A stretch of 64,000 nt of DNA. It comes from Henricia sp. BOLD:AAB3569 (Eukaryota; Echinodermata; Asteroidea; Spinulosida; Echinasteridae). Every line of letters begins with the position of its first letter. Positions within the stretch are counted from its first letter, which is position 1. The translations under genes and the position numbers were made by a program. Below, one piece after another: positions 62,301 through 64,000 of this stretch. The stretch covers positions 62,001 through 126,000 of the forward strand of contig JBBELK010000457.1 of assembly GCA_037783545.1 (NCBI GenBank). Direction: 5' to 3'. The notes under the pieces are model-generated. The model was not told where the DNA came from. It searched no databases and saw only the letters and a program-made list of their open reading frames with translations.

Positions 62301-63900
62301 TCCCCCCCGGCTGCGGTACCTGTGCCCTTGAGCAAGGCACTCAACCACACTTGCTCCATCCTTTGGAAGGGATGTAAAGCCGTTTGTCCAGTGTGTTAGG
62401 TATTGGTAATGCACTTTAAAGATCCCAAAGCATTCTTTCGTGAAGGCAAGGGAATTCCCCGGTGTCTCTAGCCATTTCTAATTCTTCATGGGTTTCCTCA
62501 CGCTTGCGAGTGACAGTGCAATGGGCACTTTTGAGGAATCCTTGGTATGAAAACCAGAAAGAAATAATAATAATAATTATAGTATTTTACTAATAACTAG
62601 AGCTACTATGTCTGTTGATAACGGAGCACAGGGCTTTCCGCATTTCTGGTATTGTATGCTTGTATGCATGTAATACTGCATGTTGTATGATAATACAGAG
62701 TGCATGCTGTGCACACTACATGTACGTGTACATGCACAGTGTACAATGTAAATGCATACTGTACATTCATCGTTAGCATCGTTTTCAACAAATAGGCAGC
62801 AAGATTCAAGGTCAATGTCTGTGTATGAAATTTAGACCTCGGTTTAAGTCATGACCATTCCCGAAGGAATAAAGTTTGTATCTCCAAAGGTTGATTTTTT
62901 TTTGAGATTTTTAAAAATTGAAGGCATTAAATTTCAAACGCTTGTAATTTGACACCTGATGACGTCATAAAGATCTAACCTCTTTGGTATAGTACTTTAC
63001 TATGGGTTCCTTATTGTGACCACATTTGATGATGAACCAAGCTTTGCAAGCGACCCTTAGACCAGCGATACAGACTATATGCTTTGTCTATGGGATATGG
63101 GGTAGTGCAGATATATGCATATTGTACATGCATCTATGTATGTACACTCATATATACTGCACAAATCAACAAATGACATCACACTAATGTAACTTGGTAT
63201 GTTATATGTTAATGACCAGCAGCCGATTTCACGAAACTTTACGCAATTGCGCAAGTCCACTTACGCCAATACTTGCGCAATAATTTATGGCGTAAGTGGA
63301 CTTGCGCAATTGCGTAAAGTTTCGTGAAATCGGCTGCAGGTCTACGTACCGACTAACCAGAGGAAGTGAACAATCTTGGCTAATGTATGCTGCACAAACG
63401 CGCTTATTTGATACAATATCCACACTCAGCTTGCACTCTCATGCTCCTCAACTCAATCAGTTTCAAATACATTCACTGGGCCTCCTCCCCCCACGTGACT
63501 TTACCTGCAGAGAGTGGAGGTGGCTGCATGGCCTGACTTAGTATACTAGCAGCGCTCATGTCCCTGAAGTGGGACTTGGACTGTACCACTGTCTGCTCCA
63601 GGGGGATCCTCAATATCTCAGGTACTTGGTAATCCTCTGTAAAATGCAATACACCAATTAAATCACTGATTCGATTTTGCTTGAAGATAAAATTTCACCT
63701 AAAATCCCAAAATTGATGTATATTTTTACAGACCTTATTTCTGATGATTTGTCACAAATGGTGTTATTAAACCTACCCAGTTGACGATATCGATTCTCGG
63801 TGAACAGATGATAGCACTCCCCTGGCTGGCAGCGGCCGGCGCGACCTTTACGCTGTCGGACATTGGCTTTGGAGATCCAGTGAACATCTAGGCATGACAC
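50152..63900 (-). CDS. DHX30: DHX30-like DExH-box RNA helicase, 3' part (11 exons placed)
   Basis: C-terminal half of a DEAH/RHA-family ATP-dependent RNA helicase. Eleven exons (listed separately) give about 475 residues: helicase motif [25 protein letters not shown]; winged-helix/HA2 segments ([33 protein letters not shown]); OB-fold segments ([43 protein letters not shown]); and a C-terminal acidic tail. The run of matches ([39 protein letters not shown]) fits vertebrate DHX30 better than DHX36, DHX9 or YTHDC2. DHX30 in vertebrates is tied to mitochondrial RNA granules and ribosome assembly; its role here is inferred. The N-terminal dsRBD and RecA1 parts lie beyond position 64000. One conserved exon between 58089 and 58902 was not found. 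Confidence 0.86.
51290..51711. mobile_element. MITE with ATATGGGTAATTCCC termini, copy 2
   Basis: Inverted copy of 4027-4453, diverged, with a (GT)n run inside. It lies in the last DHX30-like intron. Confidence 0.82.
51985..52146 (+). mobile_element. SINE family C, 3' part
   Basis: AAAAATGGGTACCTGAGAG, GAGCACCTAATAGGCAGCCG, GTGTAGGTGCCTTGTTTGGG and GTTTCCCC match the tail of 49173-49625. Confidence 0.65.
52258..52475 (-). CDS. DHX30: DHX30-like exon: C-terminal region
   Basis: [20 protein letters not shown] and on to [20 protein letters not shown]. It matches the region where DHX30 ends in a helix (TVRLLKELRRALGRMVER in human, recalled). Of several AG acceptors, the one after CTGCCAG is set by phase. 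Donor GTAAGT. Confidence 0.88.
52675..52908. mobile_element. GGGGCCAATTTCAT-family MITE, copy 3
   Basis: GGGCCAATTTCATGGTGCTG and, inverted, CAGCGCCATGAAATTGGCCC. Inner stems TTAGCACAGAATTTCTTTGC pair closely. It lies in a DHX30-like intron. Confidence 0.78.
53260..53674. mobile_element. Hairpin element with GGGCGTGTTTGTTTC tips
   Basis: Left GGGCGTGTTTGTTTCATGAC, right (inverted) CCGAAACAAACACCCC. GATCCGAATCCGG-like words recur in inverted form in the right arm. It ends about 20 bp from the donor side of DHX30-like exon 53695-53800. Confidence 0.65.
53695..53800 (-). CDS. DHX30: DHX30-like exon: OB-fold end
   Basis: [20 protein letters not shown] then [15 protein letters not shown]. 'V..RD...VHPLA..L' is the conserved OB-fold strand. 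Acceptor TATTTTTCAG, donor GTATTC. Confidence 0.93.
53880..54190. repeat. GCAACTG/CAGTTGC repeat cluster
   Basis: Repeated and inverted units of GTACATCGACATTGCAACTG, AAGCAACT and CAGTTGCTGTCGATGTGTGC over 300 bp. It looks like a hairpin element built from one short motif, probably a MITE. Confidence 0.55.
54612..55755 (+). mobile_element. 5'-truncated non-LTR retrotransposon (LINE) fragment
   Basis: Reverse transcriptase blocks in order: [20 protein letters not shown] (about 54680), [17 protein letters not shown] (about 54808), [13 protein letters not shown] with the catalytic FADD (about 54930), [11 protein letters not shown], then [19 protein letters not shown] and [20 protein letters not shown]. 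The frame is broken by a stop near 54777 and again near 55277. The element ends in an ATGAATGAATGAAT tail without poly(A). It lies in sense orientation relative to the plus strand, inside a DHX30-like intron. Clade uncertain. Confidence 0.9.
55934..56021 (-). CDS. DHX30: DHX30-like exon: OB-fold middle
   Basis: [19 protein letters not shown] then [10 protein letters not shown]. 'L.H.S.VN......RWL.YF' is a strong DHX30-type match. Only this reading frame continues exon 56690-56790. Acceptor TTGATTAG, donor GTAAAA. Confidence 0.94.
56690..56790 (-). CDS. DHX30: DHX30-like exon: OB-fold start
   Basis: [20 protein letters not shown] then [13 protein letters not shown]. It aligns with 'GVL.AGLYPN...V..GK' of DHX30. 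Acceptor TTTTAATAG, donor GTAAGT, ending in phase 2. Confidence 0.92.
56838..57152. mobile_element. GACGCCGGAGGACGT-family element, copy 2
   Basis: CCACTTGACGCCGGAGGACG, then GTGTAAACACGCC and GCGGAGGACTAGTAAACACG. The right end TTTTGCCCCAGGTCGCGAC resembles that of 12397-12767. It lies in a DHX30-like intron. Confidence 0.58.
57260..57420 (+). repeat. Possible SINE fragment
   Basis: TAGAGCCATGCTCATGATTC, GGTTATGGGTTAGAGCCTCA (degenerate B box) and GTGGGCAAGACACTTCATTT resemble a tRNA-derived SINE. Heavily mutated. Confidence 0.4.
57970..58088 (-). CDS. DHX30: DHX30-like exon: helix bundle before OB fold
   Basis: [20 protein letters not shown] and on to [12 protein letters not shown]. It corresponds to the 'F..GLI.QF' helix and the 'ELVKGVLMAGLYPN' block. 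It starts with two bases that need one base from a preceding exon, so it cannot follow the 58903-58995 exon directly. Acceptor ATATCAG, donor GTACAT. Confidence 0.88.
58173..58577. mobile_element. Foldback element, copy 2 (complete tips)
   Basis: A 405-bp hairpin with matching tips TAAAGGGGGCATTTTGGCAA at both ends and a central GGGACGG/CCGTCCC stem. Homologous over most of its length to 1050-1436. It sits in the DHX30-like intron from which the expected exon is missing. Confidence 0.85.
58903..58995 (-). CDS. DHX30: DHX30-like exon: HA2 end
   Basis: [20 protein letters not shown] then [11 protein letters not shown]. 'SDHLA.VRAF..W' is conserved. Acceptor ATTTCCAG. The donor GTTAGG is unusually weak and the partner exon that should follow was not found, so the low end is less certain than the rest. 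Confidence 0.85.
59455..59792. mobile_element. Relative of 49639-50030, inverted
   Basis: Shares CTTTTCTTGCTCTTTTTGC, GGTTAAGCAACAGAGGTAAG and CACGCCTTCCA-type words with 49639-50030 on the other strand. Only one tip (AAAGCAATCAAT) is preserved. Confidence 0.65.
59914..60473. mobile_element. MITE with AATGGGTCGTTCAACGAAGTT termini
   Basis: 560 bp. The left end AATGGGTCGTTCAACGAAGT pairs with the right end, which contains CATGGAATGACCCAAAT. GATGTAACAGGG occurs twice inside. Related in design to 28209-28472. It lies in a DHX30-like intron. Confidence 0.72.
60539..60629 (-). CDS. DHX30: DHX30-like exon: HA2 middle
   Basis: [20 protein letters not shown] then [10 protein letters not shown]. It corresponds to 'C..PLLV....TRDPF' of DEAH helicases. 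Acceptor TCTATTAG, donor GTACCA, phase 0 at the end. Confidence 0.9.
61127..61190 (+). mobile_element. SINE family A, B-box fragment
   Basis: GTCGTGGGTTCGAGTCTCAC then GGGCATGCTATGAG matches the B box and 3' flank of the 17140-17272 element. The A box is not preserved. Confidence 0.55.
61206..61322. mobile_element. GACGCCGGAGGACGT-family element, fragment
   Basis: CCACTTGACGACGGAGGACA and AGCAGAGGACTAGTAAACAC, closely matching the left part of 56838-57152. It ends at the 3' side of DHX30-like exon 61333-61471. Confidence 0.6.
61333..61471 (-). CDS. DHX30: DHX30-like exon: winged-helix/HA2 start
   Basis: [20 protein letters not shown], then [20 protein letters not shown] and VLSAVFR. The HA2 pattern is nearly identical to DHX30 ([14 protein letters not shown] in human, recalled). 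Acceptor CCCTTTAG, donor GTAAGA. Confidence 0.95.
61651..61911. mobile_element. GGGCCCAATTTCA-family MITE, copy 4
   Basis: GGGCCCAATTTCACAGAGCT and, inverted, AGCTCTATCAAATTGGGCCC, with an internal inverted repeat around TTAAGC words. Confidence 0.75.
62223..62478 (+). mobile_element. tRNA-derived SINE (family B), copy 4
   Basis: Plus strand: GGGGTACCGTGGCCAAGTGG (A box), GTTGTGGGTTCGAACCTCCC (B box), CCTTGAGCAAGGCACTCAAC, ends TTCCCCGGTGTCTCTAGCCA. The best-preserved copy in the window. Confidence 0.85.
63219..63337. mobile_element. Near-perfect 119-bp hairpin
   Basis: GCAGCCGATTTCACGAAACT, then TTACGCAATTGCGCAAGTCC, pair base for base with the right half around an ATTTATGGC-type loop. The near identity of the arms suggests a recent or active foldback MITE. 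It lies in a DHX30-like intron. Confidence 0.82.
63505..63636 (-). CDS. DHX30: DHX30-like exon: end of RecA2
   Basis: [20 protein letters not shown] and on to AMQPPPLSA. 'PEILR.PLE..VLQ.K' is the typical DEAH segment after motif VI. Acceptor CATTTTACAG, donor GTAAAG, in phase. Confidence 0.95.
63777..63900 (-). CDS. DHX30: DHX30-like exon: helicase motif VI
   Basis: [20 protein letters not shown] then [29 protein letters not shown] is motif VI, which carries the arginine finger for ATP hydrolysis. Acceptor TTCACTGCTAG, donor GTAGGT, one base carried forward. Confidence 0.95.
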
Positions 63901-64000
63901 CTAGCAGTGAATATAAGGCGATGTTGTAAGTTGCTATTAAAAGATTTCTGGATCATGCGATTGGTGGCGAATTGGCCAAGGTACGACCAATTTGTAATGT

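Noticed and set aside
1-64000. Retrovirus, LTR or Polinton-like fossils
   Set aside because: No gag, protease, integrase, envelope or capsid-like signal and no LTR pair recognised. The only reverse transcriptase is the LINE at 54612-55755.

Overview
This is eukaryotic nuclear DNA from an animal, most likely a marine invertebrate deuterostome such as an echinoderm or hemichordate. The genes are split into short exons with canonical GT-AG introns, and two of them have clear vertebrate counterparts (CPAMD8 and DHX30). The introns are packed with hairpin-type DNA transposons, tRNA-derived SINEs and recurrent TAGGCCTA and TACATGTA words. The species cannot be named from the sequence alone. Prokaryotic features (operons, ribosome binding sites, CRISPR) are absent.

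Layout. (1) Positions 1-34519, minus strand: the 5' part of a secreted thioester/alpha-2-macroglobulin-family gene of the CPAMD8 type. I could place 24 exons that join without a phase break into 1018 codons: signal peptide, macroglobulin domains, a basic RRRRR site before the A2M domain, and a farnesoic-acid-O-methyltransferase-like (FAMeT) domain between the A2M domain and the thioester domain. The thioester domain and C-terminus lie beyond the left edge. (2) Positions 36834-45637, plus strand: a small secreted fasciclin (FAS1) gene. Two different first exons, each with a signal peptide and the N-terminal half of a FAS1 domain, end in the same phase in front of two shared 3' exons. (3) Positions 50152-63900, minus strand: the 3' part of a DHX30-like DExH-box RNA helicase gene (11 exons placed, one expected exon not found). 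Its N-terminal half lies beyond the right edge. The CPAMD8-like and fasciclin genes are head to head, about 2.3 kb apart from start codon to start codon. The fasciclin and helicase genes are tail to tail, about 4.5 kb apart. Nothing suggests the three genes share a pathway, although two encode secreted or extracellular proteins.

Introns and intergenic DNA. Most non-coding sequence is repeat-derived. I recognise hairpin MITEs flanked by TTAA duplications, hairpin MITEs flanked by TTA/TAA duplications with AGGCC/AGCCC tips (PIF/Harbinger-like), a broken Tc1-like element, a 1.5-kb element with a THAP-like fragment, one 5'-truncated LINE, at least three tRNA-derived SINE families, short tandem repeats and two long homopurine/homopyrimidine tracts. 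I recognised no retroviral, LTR or Polinton-like remains.

The points most worth checking are the paired alternative first exons of the fasciclin gene, the arginine-rich sites of the CPAMD8-like protein, the hairpin elements with conserved tips but unrelated arms, the THAP-bearing element, and the missing helicase exon.
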